Assembly: GCA_030432695.1 (NCBI GenBank)
Contig: JAUILN010000009.1
Location: 248,001-312,000, forward strand
Origin: a bacterium
Lineage (GTDB): Bacteria; Planctomycetota; UBA1135; UBA2386
DNA length: 64,000 bases
Direction: 5' to 3'
Shown here piece by piece: positions 35,239 through 44,393 of the stretch. Under the pieces are notes generated by a model that worked only from the letters and a program-made list of their open reading frames with translations, searched no databases and had not been told where the DNA came from. The position numbers and the translations under genes are program-made. Every line of letters starts with the position of its first letter. Positions within the stretch are counted from its first letter, which is position 1.

Positions 35239-36677
35239 GTCGCCCCGATCCCGAGATGACCTCCAACCCTCCGACCACGTTGTTCCAGAAGATCTGGGAC
35301 GCGCACACCGTCACCCCGGAGACCGTCGAGCGCCCGGCGGTGCTCTACGTCGACCTCCATCTGATCCACGAAGTGACCTCGCCGCAGGCCTTCGCGGCGC
35401 TGGCGCAGCGGGGTCTCGAGGTGCGTCGCCCCGAGCGCGTGCTGGCGACGATGGACCACTCCACGCCGACCACCGCGCCGCTGGCCGACGGCTCGTGGCC
35501 GGGCATCGATCCCCAGGCCGGCCGGCAGCTCGCCACGCTCGAGGCCAACTGCCGCGCGCACGGCATCGAGCTGTTCGACGGGCGGAGCCAGGACCGTGGC
35601 ATCGTCCACGTCGTCGGTCCGGAGCTCGGCGCCACCTGGCCGGGTGCCACCGTGGTCTGTGGCGACAGCCATACCAGCACCCACGGTGCGTTCGGGGCAC
35701 TGGCGTTCGGCATCGGCACCAGCGAGGTGGCCCACGTGCTGGCGACGCAGTGCCTGTTGCAGCGCAGGGCCAGGAGCATGTCGGTCGAGCTGGTCGGCAC
35801 GCCGCCCGCGGACGTGTCGGCGAAGGACCTGATCCTGGCGGTGCTCGGCACGATCGGCGTGGATGGCGGCACCGGCCACGTGATCGAGTACCGCGGCGCG
35901 GCGGTCGAGGCGCTCGGCATGGAGGGGCGGATGACGCTCTGCAACATGTCGATCGAAGGCGGGGCGCGGGCCGGCCTGGTCGCGCCCGACGACACCACCT
36001 TCGCGTGGCTCGAGGGGCGGCCGAAGGCACCGCAGGGCAAGGCCTGGGAGCGGGCGCTCGATGCGTGGCGAGAGCTTCGCACCGACGCGGGGGCTGCCTT
36101 CGACAAGCGCGTGCAGGTCGACGTCGCGGGCCTCGCCCCGCAGATCACCTTCGGCACCCACCCGGGCATGGTCATGCCGATCACCGGCGTGGTGCCCGAC
36201 GTGCCCGGCGAGGCCCGCGAACTCGAGTACATGGGGCTGGCCCCCGGCGAGCCGCTGCAGGGGCGACCGATCGACGTGGTCTTCGTCGGCAGTTGCACCA
36301 ACGGTCGCCTCGACGACCTGCGCGCCGCCGCCGCGGTGTTGCGCGGCCGCAAGGTCAGCCCGAAGGTGCGCACGCTCGTCGTTCCCGGTTCCCACGCGGT
36401 GCGTCGCGCTGCCGAGGCCGAGGGCCTCGACGAGGTGTTCCGCGCCGCGGGCGCCGAGTGGCGCGAGCCGGGCTGCTCGATGTGCATCGCGATGAACGGC
36501 GACTTCGTCGCGGCGGGCCGCTACGCGGTCAGCACCAGCAACCGCAACTTCCGCGGCCGGCAGGGGGCCGGCAGCCGCACCTTCCTCGCCAGCCCGGCCA
36601 CCGCCGCGGCCTCGGCGATCACCGGCGAGGTCACCGACCCGCGCGGCTTCCTCACGGAGGCGACGATCCATGCCTGA
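35235..36677 (+). CDS. leuC: 3-isopropylmalate dehydratase large subunit
   Basis: A 480-residue aconitase-family protein that isomerises 2- to 3-isopropylmalate with LeuD. The [4Fe-4S] ligands are C354 (VGSCTNGRLDDL), C414 and C417 (EPGCSMCIAMNGD). CGDSHTSTHGAFGALAFGIG and RNFRGRQG are conserved substrate-binding segments. Translation starts at an ATG overlapping the ilvE stop; the eighth residue Met could be an alternative start. It overlaps leuD by eight bases. Confidence 0.96.
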   Translation: MSRPDPEMTSNPPTTLFQKIWDAHTVTPETVERPAVLYVDLHLIHEVTSPQAFAALAQRGLEVRRPERVLATMDHSTPTTAPLADGSWPGIDPQAGRQLATLEANCRAHGIELFDGRSQDRGIVHVVGPELGATWPGATVVCGDSHTSTHGAFGALAFGIGTSEVAHVLATQCLLQRRARSMSVELVGTPPADVSAKDLILAVLGTIGVDGGTGHVIEYRGAAVEALGMEGRMTLCNMSIEGGARAGLVAPDDTTFAWLEGRPKAPQGKAWERALDAWRELRTDAGAAFDKRVQVDVAGLAPQITFGTHPGMVMPITGVVPDVPGEARELEYMGLAPGEPLQGRPIDVVFVGSCTNGRLDDLRAAAAVLRGRKVSPKVRTLVVPGSHAVRRAAEAEGLDEVFRAAGAEWREPGCSMCIAMNGDFVAAGRYAVSTSNRNFRGRQGAGSRTFLASPATAAASAITGEVTDPRGFLTEATIHA

Positions 36678-37221
36678 GCCCCTGACCGTGGTCTGCTCGA
36701 GGTCGCTGGTCCTGCCCGACCAGAACCTCGACACCGACCAGATCATCCCCGCGCGCTTCCTCACCACCACCGAGCGCGAAGGGCTCGGGAGGTTCCTGTT
36801 CGCCGACCGCCGCGACCAGGCGCCGTGGACCGACCCGCGCGCCGCGGAATGCAAGATCCTGGTCGCCGGCGCCAACTTCGGCTGCGGCAGCTCGCGCGAG
36901 CACGCGCCCTGGGCGCTGCACGACTTCGGCTTCCGCGTGGTGATCAGCAGCGAGATCGCCGACATCTTCCGCAACAACGCGTTGAAGAACGGCCTGCTGC
37001 CGGTGGTGCTCGAGTCCGCGGCGCACGCGGCGTTGCTCGCGGCACCCTGGCAGGAGATCGAGGTCGACCTGCCGGCGCGGCGGGTCCGCGCCGCGGGCCA
37101 GGAGTACTCCTTCGAGGTCGATCCGTTCGGTGCCTGGTGCCTCGAGCGCGGCCTCGATGCCTTCGACTACCTGCTGCAGCAGGAGCCCGCGATCACCGCG
37201 TTCGAAGAGGCTCGCGCATGA
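36670..37221 (+). CDS. leuD: 3-isopropylmalate dehydratase small subunit
   Basis: A 183-residue swivelling subunit of isopropylmalate isomerase. LDTDQIIPARFLTT near residue 20, FGCGSSREHAPWALHDFGF and the FRNNALKNGLLPVVL motif are diagnostic. The gene overlaps leuC by eight bases and leuB by four (ATGA), which suggests coupled translation through the operon. Confidence 0.95.
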   Translation: MPEPLTVVCSRSLVLPDQNLDTDQIIPARFLTTTEREGLGRFLFADRRDQAPWTDPRAAECKILVAGANFGCGSSREHAPWALHDFGFRVVISSEIADIFRNNALKNGLLPVVLESAAHAALLAAPWQEIEVDLPARRVRAAGQEYSFEVDPFGAWCLERGLDAFDYLLQQEPAITAFEEARA

Positions 37222-38300
37222 AGGAGTTCCAGATCACGATCCTGCCGGGCGACGGCATCGGACCGGAGGTGGCCGGCGCTGCGGCGCGCGTCGCCGAGGC
37301 CGCGGTCGACGGGCTCGACGTGCGCCTGCGCTTCGAGACCGCGCTGATCGGCGGTGCCGCGATCGACGCCTGTGGCGAGCCGCTGCCGGCCGAGACCGTG
37401 GCCGCGTGCCAGGCCGCCGACGCGGTGTTCCTCGGCGCGGTCGGTGGGCCGAAGTGGGACGACCCGTCGTCGAAGGTCCGCCCCGAGCAGGGCCTGCTCG
37501 GCATCCGCAAGGCGCTGGGCCTGTTCGCCAACCTGCGGCCGGTCCGCCCGTTTCCTGAGACTGCGGCGGGCTCGCCCCTGAAGCCGGAGTTGCTGGAGGG
37601 CGTGGACATCGTGTTCGTCCGCGAGCTGACCGGCGGGATCTACTTCGGGGAGAAGACCCGCGACGCGGATCGTGCCACCGACCTCTGCGTCTACACCGTG
37701 GCGGAGATCGAGCGGGTGGTGCGCGTCGCCTGCGAGCTGGCGCGGTCCCGCAAGGGTCGACTGACCTCGGTCGACAAGGCCAACGTCCTGGAGACGTCGC
37801 GGCTGTGGCGTTCCGTCAGCAGCCGGGTGGTCGCCGAGGAGTTCCCCGACGTGCAGCTCGAGCACCTGCTGGTCGACGCGATGGCGATGCACCTCTTGTC
37901 GCGGCCGGCGAGCTTCGACGTGGTGGTCACCGAGAACATGTTCGGCGACATCCTCACCGACGAGGCCTCGATGCTCGCTGGTTCGCTGGGTCTGTTGCCT
38001 TCCGCTTCGCTGGGCGCGGGCGGCCGGGGCCTGTTCGAGCCGATCCACGGCTCGGCGCCGGACATCGCCGGCCAGGACCGCGCCAATCCCTACGGGGCGA
38101 TCCTGTCGGCCGCGCTGATGCTGCGGACCTCGCTCGGTCTCGAGGAGGCGGCGCAGCGGATCGAGTCGGCGGTTGCCGCGGCGCTCGCGGACGGCGTGCT
38201 GACCGCCGATCTCTGCGCGGGAGGGCGGCCGGCGCGGGGTACCCGAGAGGTCACCGACGCGGTGGTCGAGCGGCTCGGCGTGGCGGCCCGGCGCGTCTGA
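37218..38300 (+). CDS. leuB: 3-isopropylmalate dehydrogenase
   Basis: A 360-residue NAD-dependent beta-decarboxylating dehydrogenase, third enzyme of leucine synthesis. LPGDGIGPEV at the start, GAVGGPKWDD, RELTGGIYFGE, the Lys in TSVDKANVLETSRLWR and ENMFGDILTDEASMLAGSLG (Mg and substrate Asp residues) are intact. It starts at ATG 37218 overlapping leuD. It closes the leuA-ilvE-leuC-leuD-leuB operon; a channel-like gene follows 56 bases later on the same strand and may be read through. Confidence 0.96.
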   Translation: MKEFQITILPGDGIGPEVAGAAARVAEAAVDGLDVRLRFETALIGGAAIDACGEPLPAETVAACQAADAVFLGAVGGPKWDDPSSKVRPEQGLLGIRKALGLFANLRPVRPFPETAAGSPLKPELLEGVDIVFVRELTGGIYFGEKTRDADRATDLCVYTVAEIERVVRVACELARSRKGRLTSVDKANVLETSRLWRSVSSRVVAEEFPDVQLEHLLVDAMAMHLLSRPASFDVVVTENMFGDILTDEASMLAGSLGLLPSASLGAGGRGLFEPIHGSAPDIAGQDRANPYGAILSAALMLRTSLGLEEAAQRIESAVAAALADGVLTADLCAGGRPARGTREVTDAVVERLGVAARRV

Positions 38301-38356
38301 GCGGTCGGCGGACCCAGACCCGAGGCTCGGCCGCCTCCAGCAGCTATCGTGCGCCG

Positions 38357-39118
38357 ATGATCCGCGCGCACCTGTTCGACCGGCAGAACGTCACCGACCC
38401 GATGTTCCGTTGGCGGGGTGGCGACGTCTCGCGGCTCGAGGGCCTCAGCGACGGCGTGTTCGCGCTGGCCCTGACGATGCTGGTGATCCGCTCGGACGTG
38501 CCGCAGTCGTTCCACGAGCTGCTCGAGGCCGCGATCGCGCTGCCGGTGTTCCTGGTCTGTTTCGCCATGCTGATGCTGGCGTGGCGCTACCACTGCATGT
38601 TCTTCCGGCGCTACGGCCTGCAGGATCTGCCGACCACGGTGCTCAACAGCGCCTACCTGTTCCTCGTCATCTTCCTGGTCTTCCCGCTCAAGTTCCTCGC
38701 CACGTTCCTCTACGCGGTGATGCGCGGCGAGCCGACCCGGCAGATGTTCGCCGAGCGCACCGACCTGGTCCCCGAGCTGGCGCAGCGCTGCGGGATGATG
38801 CAGTTCTACGCCCTGGCGATCCTCGGGGTGTTCGGGGTGCAGTTCCTGATGCTGGTCTGGGCGTGGCGGCTCCGGCATCGACTCGAACTCGACCGGCTCG
38901 AGCGCTTCCTGACCCTCGCGTCGATGGGCGCACACGCCATCACCTGCGGGATCGCGGCGCTGTCGCTGCTGGTCGTCTCGGTCTGGAGGAACCCCGGGTT
39001 CGCCGGCGTGACCTACTTCCTGATGCCGATCCTCCACCCGGCCTATGGAGTCTGGGTGGGGGTGCGCAGCCAGCGGATCTACGACGAGTTGGAGGGCGGC
39101 AAGGTTTCGGACGGCTGA
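38357..39118 (+). CDS. TMEM175/DUF1211-like ion channel protein
   Basis: A 253-residue protein with about six membrane spans. The first span carries R26-LEGLSDG-VFALALTMLVI, close to the R-x-x-x-F-S-D-G signature of bacterial TMEM175 potassium channels, except that Leu replaces the motif Phe. Bacterial members usually have six spans per subunit and form tetramers. The ATG at 38357 places this span near residue 30 as in the family. It lies 56 bases after leuB on the same strand. Confidence 0.8.
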   Translation: MIRAHLFDRQNVTDPMFRWRGGDVSRLEGLSDGVFALALTMLVIRSDVPQSFHELLEAAIALPVFLVCFAMLMLAWRYHCMFFRRYGLQDLPTTVLNSAYLFLVIFLVFPLKFLATFLYAVMRGEPTRQMFAERTDLVPELAQRCGMMQFYALAILGVFGVQFLMLVWAWRLRHRLELDRLERFLTLASMGAHAITCGIAALSLLVVSVWRNPGFAGVTYFLMPILHPAYGVWVGVRSQRIYDELEGGKVSDG

Positions 39119-39216
39119 GGTCGCGAGGTGCCGTCCGCAGCCGGGCACGGCGGTCCTGGACGGATATGCTGCCGGCCTCTCGGCCCTACGGGTCAGGCAG
39201 CTTCCAGAAGGGGATC

Positions 39217-41838
39217 ATGCGCATCCGCATCGCCGTCCTATCGTGTCTCGTGGCGTCGACCATCGCCGCGACCCTCGCGTCGTTCTGGGGGGTCGACCGA
39301 TTCGTCGCCGCCCGTCTGGAGGTCGCGGTTCCCGCGCCGTGCGCGGAGGGTTCGACCGCGGCTGCGCGCGATGCGCACAGCGGATTCGTCCCCAATGTCG
39401 GACAGTGGCACGACGACGTCCGCTACCTTGCCCGCTTCGGTGCGATGACCGTGATGCTGCGAACGGACGGCTGGCGGTTCGCGCTGGTCGAGGCGGCCGA
39501 ACCGTCGGATCCGAGCCGCTCCGCGTCGCCGCGCTCTCGAGGTCGGGGTGTCGGTGTCCACATGAAGTTCGCCGGGGCTGGCGAGGCACGCCTCGAAGCA
39601 CGGCACCGTTTGGACGGGGTGCACCACTATCTCCTCGGCAACGATCCGGCACGCTGGCGAACGGACGTGCCACGCTTCGGTTCCGTCGTCCTGCGCGACC
39701 TGTTCCCCGGCATCGAGGTCGAGGCCTACGAGGACGGTGGTCACTTCGAATTCGATCTCTGCCTTCGCCCCGGGGCAGCGCTGACAGACGTCGAGATCGT
39801 GGTCGAAGGGGCGGAGCGGATCTTCGTGGACGAGTCCGGCTCGCTGATCCTCGCCACGGTGCTCGGACCGGTGTGTATGCCGCCGCCGCCGAGCTGGGAG
39901 ACGACCCCGAGCGGTGAACGACGCGCGGTCGAGTGTCGCTACGAACTCCGGGGGCCGGATCGCTTCGGGTTCACGGCGGCGGACCGTGATGCGAACCTCG
40001 CGCTGGTCGTCGACCCGGGACTGATCTGGTCGACGTTCCTCGGGGGGCGGGCGACCGATCGGCCGGGAGCGGTCCACGTCGATGAGCACGGTGCGGTCAC
40101 CGTCGCCGGCTTCACCGGGTCGGTCGACTTCCCGACGACGCCGGGCGCGTTCGATACCTCCTTTGCGCCGAGTTGGGGCGGCGACCTGGAGGCCTTCGTG
40201 ACCCGGCTCGGGCCGGCCGGAGATCGTCTCCTGTGGTCGACGTATCTCGGTGGCCGGGATCAGGACGTGGCGACGGAGATCGTCGTCGACCAGCGCGGCG
40301 TCACGACGGTCGCCGGCTTCACGGATTCGGCCGACTTCCCGTCGACGCCCGGTGCCTATCGATCGCCGCTCGGACTCGGCACTGCCGGATTCGTGACCCG
40401 GCTGTCGGCGACGGGCTCGTCCCTTGTGTGGTCGGCGCGCATCGGGGGAAGCGCCCTCTGGACGGGTGACATGATCGACGGTCTTGCGCTGGACTCACGG
40501 GGCGCCGCCGTAATCGTTGGATCGACCACCAACACGAACTTCCCGACCACGGCTCGTGCGGTCCGGACCCGCCTGTCGGGAATCCAGGATGCCTTCGTCT
40601 CCCGACTCTCGCCGGACGGTGCCGTGCTCGAATACTCCACGTATCTCGGCGGAGGAGCCGACGATCGAGCGACGGCTGTCGCAGTGGACGGCGCGGACGA
40701 CATCTTCGTCGCCGGTGCGACAGTGTCGGCGGACTTCCCGACGACAGCCGGAGCGTTCGATTCGACGCTCAACAATGGAGGTCCCGGCTACGATGCGTTC
40801 CTGACGAAGCTGAGTGCGTCGAGTGGCCGGATCCTGGGATCATCGTTCCTCGGAGGCTCCTCGTACGACGAGGTGAGCGACCTTCACGTCGACGCCGCCG
40901 AGTTCACCACGGTCGTCGGATCCACGTGGTCAACGGACTTCCCGACGACCCCCGGCGCCTTCGATACCGTACACAGCGGAGTCTCGAACAACCGTGACGG
41001 CTTCGTCACCCGGTTCGATCCGGGACATGGAACGTTGTCCTACTCCACTTTCCTGGGCGGTGTTGGCGATGAGAGACTCTGGGCGCTCGCCGTCGACTCG
41101 CGCGGCGTCGCCACGGTCGCCGGACAGTCCGCCGCACTCGACTTCCCGACTACCGACGGTGCATGGGCGACGCTTTTTCGGGGCGGTACGACGGACGGCA
41201 TCGTCGCCCGGCTGGATCCGACCGGCACGAGCCTGCTCTACTCGACCTATCTCGGAGGATCGGGGAGTTCCACCGAGTTGGTGAGCGACGTCGCTCTCGG
41301 CTCCACTGGCGGCGTGGTGGTCACCGGACTCACTTGGTCTACCGATTTCCCGACGACCGCGGGAGCCTGGAGCACCGTCGCATCCGGCAGTGGGGAGGGA
41401 TTCGTGACCCGGCTCGACATGCTGCCCGATGGAGTGACCGCGTATGGCGAGCCCTCGCCCGGCTGCGCGGGTCTTCCGGTGATCGGTGTGACGTCGAGCC
41501 CGCGGATCGGGAGCACGACCTTCGCGCTGACGTGCGCCGACGGCACTCCCGGAGCGATGGGCGGCGTGCTGGTCGGCTCGGCGCCGCTCGATCCACCAAC
41601 GCCGATCGTCGGTGCGAGCCTGTTCCTCGATCCGCTCGGTGCGGCGTTCTTCTGCGCTGGAGCCGTGGTTGCCGATGTGCGCGGCGGTGCCGAGTTCCCG
41701 TCGCCGATCGCGCACGACCCGGCGCTGCGCGGCGTCCTGGTGTTCGCGCAGTTCGTGTGGATGGAGGCGAACGGTCCGGTGCCGTGCCCGCCGTTCGGGG
41801 TCGCGGCGTCGAACGCGCTCCGGATCGAGGTCCGGTGA
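39217..41838 (+). CDS. Secreted SBBP-repeat beta-propeller protein
   Basis: An 873-residue protein. The start at 39217 has AGAAGGGG upstream and gives a signal/anchor (IAVLSCLVASTIAATLASFWG). Residues about 50-270 form the N-terminal domain that precedes SBBP propellers (FVPNVGQWHDDVRYLARFGA). Seven repeats follow with the recurrent xDFPTTPGAFDT-type strand and YSTYLGG-type strands, from about 40,030 to 41,400. The C-terminus (about 745-873) is a Cys-containing beta-sandwich also seen in other secreted proteins of this window. It is probably extracellular and structural or ligand-binding. Confidence 0.85.
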   Translation: MRIRIAVLSCLVASTIAATLASFWGVDRFVAARLEVAVPAPCAEGSTAAARDAHSGFVPNVGQWHDDVRYLARFGAMTVMLRTDGWRFALVEAAEPSDPSRSASPRSRGRGVGVHMKFAGAGEARLEARHRLDGVHHYLLGNDPARWRTDVPRFGSVVLRDLFPGIEVEAYEDGGHFEFDLCLRPGAALTDVEIVVEGAERIFVDESGSLILATVLGPVCMPPPPSWETTPSGERRAVECRYELRGPDRFGFTAADRDANLALVVDPGLIWSTFLGGRATDRPGAVHVDEHGAVTVAGFTGSVDFPTTPGAFDTSFAPSWGGDLEAFVTRLGPAGDRLLWSTYLGGRDQDVATEIVVDQRGVTTVAGFTDSADFPSTPGAYRSPLGLGTAGFVTRLSATGSSLVWSARIGGSALWTGDMIDGLALDSRGAAVIVGSTTNTNFPTTARAVRTRLSGIQDAFVSRLSPDGAVLEYSTYLGGGADDRATAVAVDGADDIFVAGATVSADFPTTAGAFDSTLNNGGPGYDAFLTKLSASSGRILGSSFLGGSSYDEVSDLHVDAAEFTTVVGSTWSTDFPTTPGAFDTVHSGVSNNRDGFVTRFDPGHGTLSYSTFLGGVGDERLWALAVDSRGVATVAGQSAALDFPTTDGAWATLFRGGTTDGIVARLDPTGTSLLYSTYLGGSGSSTELVSDVALGSTGGVVVTGLTWSTDFPTTAGAWSTVASGSGEGFVTRLDMLPDGVTAYGEPSPGCAGLPVIGVTSSPRIGSTTFALTCADGTPGAMGGVLVGSAPLDPPTPIVGASLFLDPLGAAFFCAGAVVADVRGGAEFPSPIAHDPALRGVLVFAQFVWMEANGPVPCPPFGVAASNALRIEVR

Positions 41839-41907
41839 CGGGGGCCGCGGACCGCGCGGTCGAGGCGTCGGATGACCGCGGGTCGACCGTTGCCGGTTTC
41901 CCCGGCC

Positions 41908-43617
41908 TCACCGACTGACGTTGACCGCGAGTCCCGCGGTGGCCTTGAACCGGTCCGCATAGGGTCCGTAGGGAACCACCGAGACCGCCTGCACGCCGAG
42001 CCCGGCGCCGAGCAGCGTCGGGAGGTAGGGCACGTCGACCGCGAACTCCCAGGCCGATACGGAGCCGTCGAAGGTCGCCACGTTGATCATGCTTGGGACG
42101 TCGAGTGCCAGATGGACGCCGGTCGGGAGCCATTGCGGACGGCTCGGGGAACCTGCCAGCAGGACCATCATGAAGTTCGTGGGGCGCTGACCGGAGATCG
42201 TCCAGCGGCGGCCGATCCGGGCCGAGTTGCACTCGATCAGCAGGTCGCCGCGGGCGTGCGTGGCGTCGGCGATCCGTTGCACCGCGCCGTAGGCGAAGGC
42301 CTTGCGCGGCTCGTCGCCGAACTGCGGTTCGCGTCCGACGAACACCAGGTGTTGGCGGCTGAGGATCATGCTGCTGACCACGGAGCCCGCGAGTCCCGGC
42401 ATGACGTCTTCGAGCTGGTAGGTGCCGTTCGCCGTGCCGTCGGTCAGCCAGGGTTCGGCGCCGTCGCCGTCGTCGGCGACGAATGCCATCTGGCTGTCGC
42501 CCAGTCGAAGGTGGCGGCCGGGCGTCGTGCTGATCGGGCCCGAGAAGTCGCGGATCGTGTGCAGCGTTCCGGTCAGCAGGTCGATGCCCCACAGCCGCGA
42601 TCCGGTGCGGCTCGAGGTCGCCGCCATCAGCTGGCCGCGTGCGCTGTGGATCCACACCAGCTCGGCGTCCTGCGGTCCGGGCGCCAGCTCGGGCAGCGGG
42701 ATCACCGTGCCGTTGCGTCGCGCGGAGACGTAGAACAGCTCGCGACCGCGCGTGCCGTCGTCGGCCATGCAGAAGATGCTCTCGCCGAGCACGGTGATGT
42801 CGCTGGGGTTGCTCGACCCCGCGGTGCGGAAGTCGGCGACCAGGTTCAGCGAGTAGCCATGGTTCCACAGGTAGTGGAGTTCCACGCCCTCGGCGAGCCC
42901 GTGCATGCCGGCGAACAGGGTTCCGTCGCCATACCGGACGAAGCCGGACGGTGCGGTGCCGTAGAAGTCGCCGGCGACCACCGGTGGATCGTCGTCGCTG
43001 CGAGTCTTGAGCGTCCAAGCGGAGGTGCCTGCCGGCCTGCTCAGGTAGACCACGCCGAAGGGGGTGTGCCAGGGGCCGTAGACCTCGGGATCCGACGAGC
43101 GTTCGGGACCGAGGTCCTCGACGTGCGTGAGGGTTCCCCTCGGGTCGACGCGGTAGAGCGAGCGGGTCTGGCCGTCCGAGCAAGCAGTGAACCAGACGTA
43201 TCCGCCGACCCGGGTCAGGCGCATCGGCCGCGAGTCCGCGGTTCCCGGGGCCAGGTCGGCGAGCAGGCGGACGCTGTTCGATCGCTCGTCGACCAGGTAC
43301 ACCTCGCGACCGGCGTCGGCGTCGGCGGTGAAGAACACCCGGTGGCCGAGCCCGGTGAACTGTTCCGGGTGGCTGCTGCCGGTGCCGGGCCACAGGTCTG
43401 CCAGCCGGCGGTAGTTGCCCTCGAGGTCGAAGGCGACCGGCTCGGAGCCCCAACCGCTCAGGTTGGACGCGGCGTAGATCGTGCCGTAGTGGTCGTAGAG
43501 CTGACGGCAGGCGGAGTTCTGCGACCCCTGCGCCAGGTCGACCACGTCGAGCGTGGTGCGCTGCGCGGCGGCAGGGACGGACGAGATGGACAGGAGAGCG
43601 ATGGTGAGCGGCTTCAT
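41908..43617 (-). CDS. Secreted ELWxxDGT-type propeller protein
   Basis: A 569-residue protein with a signal peptide (MKPLTIALLSISSVPAAAQ), which fixes the ATG at 43617; upstream in-frame sequence looks non-coding. Repeats such as AGREVYLVDERSNSVRLLADLAPG, RGRELFYVSARRNGTVIPL and AEPWLTDGTANGTYQLEDV are the ELW-x-x-D-G-T propeller type known from secreted proteins of several phyla. The last 110 residues form the shared C-terminal beta-sandwich. It converges with the SBBP gene 69 bases apart. Confidence 0.78.
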   Translation of the reverse strand: MKPLTIALLSISSVPAAAQRTTLDVVDLAQGSQNSACRQLYDHYGTIYAASNLSGWGSEPVAFDLEGNYRRLADLWPGTGSSHPEQFTGLGHRVFFTADADAGREVYLVDERSNSVRLLADLAPGTADSRPMRLTRVGGYVWFTACSDGQTRSLYRVDPRGTLTHVEDLGPERSSDPEVYGPWHTPFGVVYLSRPAGTSAWTLKTRSDDDPPVVAGDFYGTAPSGFVRYGDGTLFAGMHGLAEGVELHYLWNHGYSLNLVADFRTAGSSNPSDITVLGESIFCMADDGTRGRELFYVSARRNGTVIPLPELAPGPQDAELVWIHSARGQLMAATSSRTGSRLWGIDLLTGTLHTIRDFSGPISTTPGRHLRLGDSQMAFVADDGDGAEPWLTDGTANGTYQLEDVMPGLAGSVVSSMILSRQHLVFVGREPQFGDEPRKAFAYGAVQRIADATHARGDLLIECNSARIGRRWTISGQRPTNFMMVLLAGSPSRPQWLPTGVHLALDVPSMINVATFDGSVSAWEFAVDVPYLPTLLGAGLGVQAVSVVPYGPYADRFKATAGLAVNVSR

Positions 43618-43732
43618 GGGACGATTCCTCGGGTGTTGCGTCACGGTCAGTTCCAGTCGGCCTCGCGGCGTCCGCGGAATCCCCACGATCTCGTGCGCAG
43701 CCGAGAAGCCGGAGTCGGGGTCCCGCTGCCGG

Positions 43733-43760
43733 TTGCGCGGACCGGCGCAGGTCAGACAAT
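43733..43760 (+). promoter_or_regulatory. Possible promoter of the sigma factor/kinase operon
   Basis: TTGCGC, 16 bases, then GACAAT (43755-43760) lie 24 bases before the sigma factor start in the divergent gap. It is the best -35/-10-like pair there, but weak. Confidence 0.3.
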
Positions 43761-43784
43761 CGGTGACGCCTCGCTCCCCTCGTC

Positions 43785-44393
43785 GTGGATGACCACACCC
43801 GCACCCTCGTCGCTCGCGCTCGGACGTCCGACCAGGACGCCATCGAAGAGCTGTTCCGCCGCTATCGCGACGCCCTGCGCCGGGCTCTGCGGCGTTCGAT
43901 CGGGCCGGCATACCGCACCCTGATCGCCGACAGCGAGGATGCCACGCACGACGCGATCCTGGTCGCGTTGCGTAACCTGGACTCGTTCGAGTACCGCGGC
44001 GACGGCAGCTTCCTCGCCTGGTTGATGCGCCAGGCCGAGCATTCGATCCTCAACCGCATCAAGGCGGGCAAGCGCCAGAAGCGGCGGCCGCAGGACGGTG
44101 CACCGCTGGATCTGGCGGCGGCTCCCGAGCCGATCGACCCGGCGCGGAGCGTCGCCGGTGCGGCCGAGGACTCCGAGCTCCGGGAGGCGCTGCGCGATGC
44201 GCTCGATGAGCTGCCGGCGCGCGAGCGCGACGTGATCCTGCTGCGCCGCTTCCTCGAGCTGGAAGCCGACGAGATCGCGGTCGAACTCGGTCTGCCGTCG
44301 CCGAGTGCGGTGCGCAACCTCTACGCCCGCGCCCAGGCCCGCCTCGCTGGCGTCCTCACTCGTCGCGGGTTGTCCGGGGAGCGGTTGCAGTGA
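43785..44393 (+). CDS. ECF-type sigma-70 family RNA polymerase sigma factor
   Basis: A 202-residue protein. Region 2 spans about residues 10-90 (AIEELFRRYRDALRRAL, DATHDAILVALRNLDSF, DGSFLAWLMRQAEHSILNRI). Region 4 spans about 135-190 (LPARERDVILLRRFLELEADEIA, SAVRNLYARAQARL). The linker is Pro/Ala-rich. GTG at 43785 is the likely start. It overlaps the kinase gene by four bases (GTGA). Planctomycete ECF groups are known to be encoded next to Ser/Thr kinases, so phosphorylation by the downstream kinase may control it (inference). Confidence 0.88.
   Translation: MDDHTRTLVARARTSDQDAIEELFRRYRDALRRALRRSIGPAYRTLIADSEDATHDAILVALRNLDSFEYRGDGSFLAWLMRQAEHSILNRIKAGKRQKRRPQDGAPLDLAAAPEPIDPARSVAGAAEDSELREALRDALDELPARERDVILLRRFLELEADEIAVELGLPSPSAVRNLYARAQARLAGVLTRRGLSGERLQ

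Noticed and set aside
40030..41400. Regular short repeats that could suggest a CRISPR array
   Set aside because: The periodicity is in protein-coding SBBP repeats (about 60 codons), diverged at DNA level and in frame throughout.
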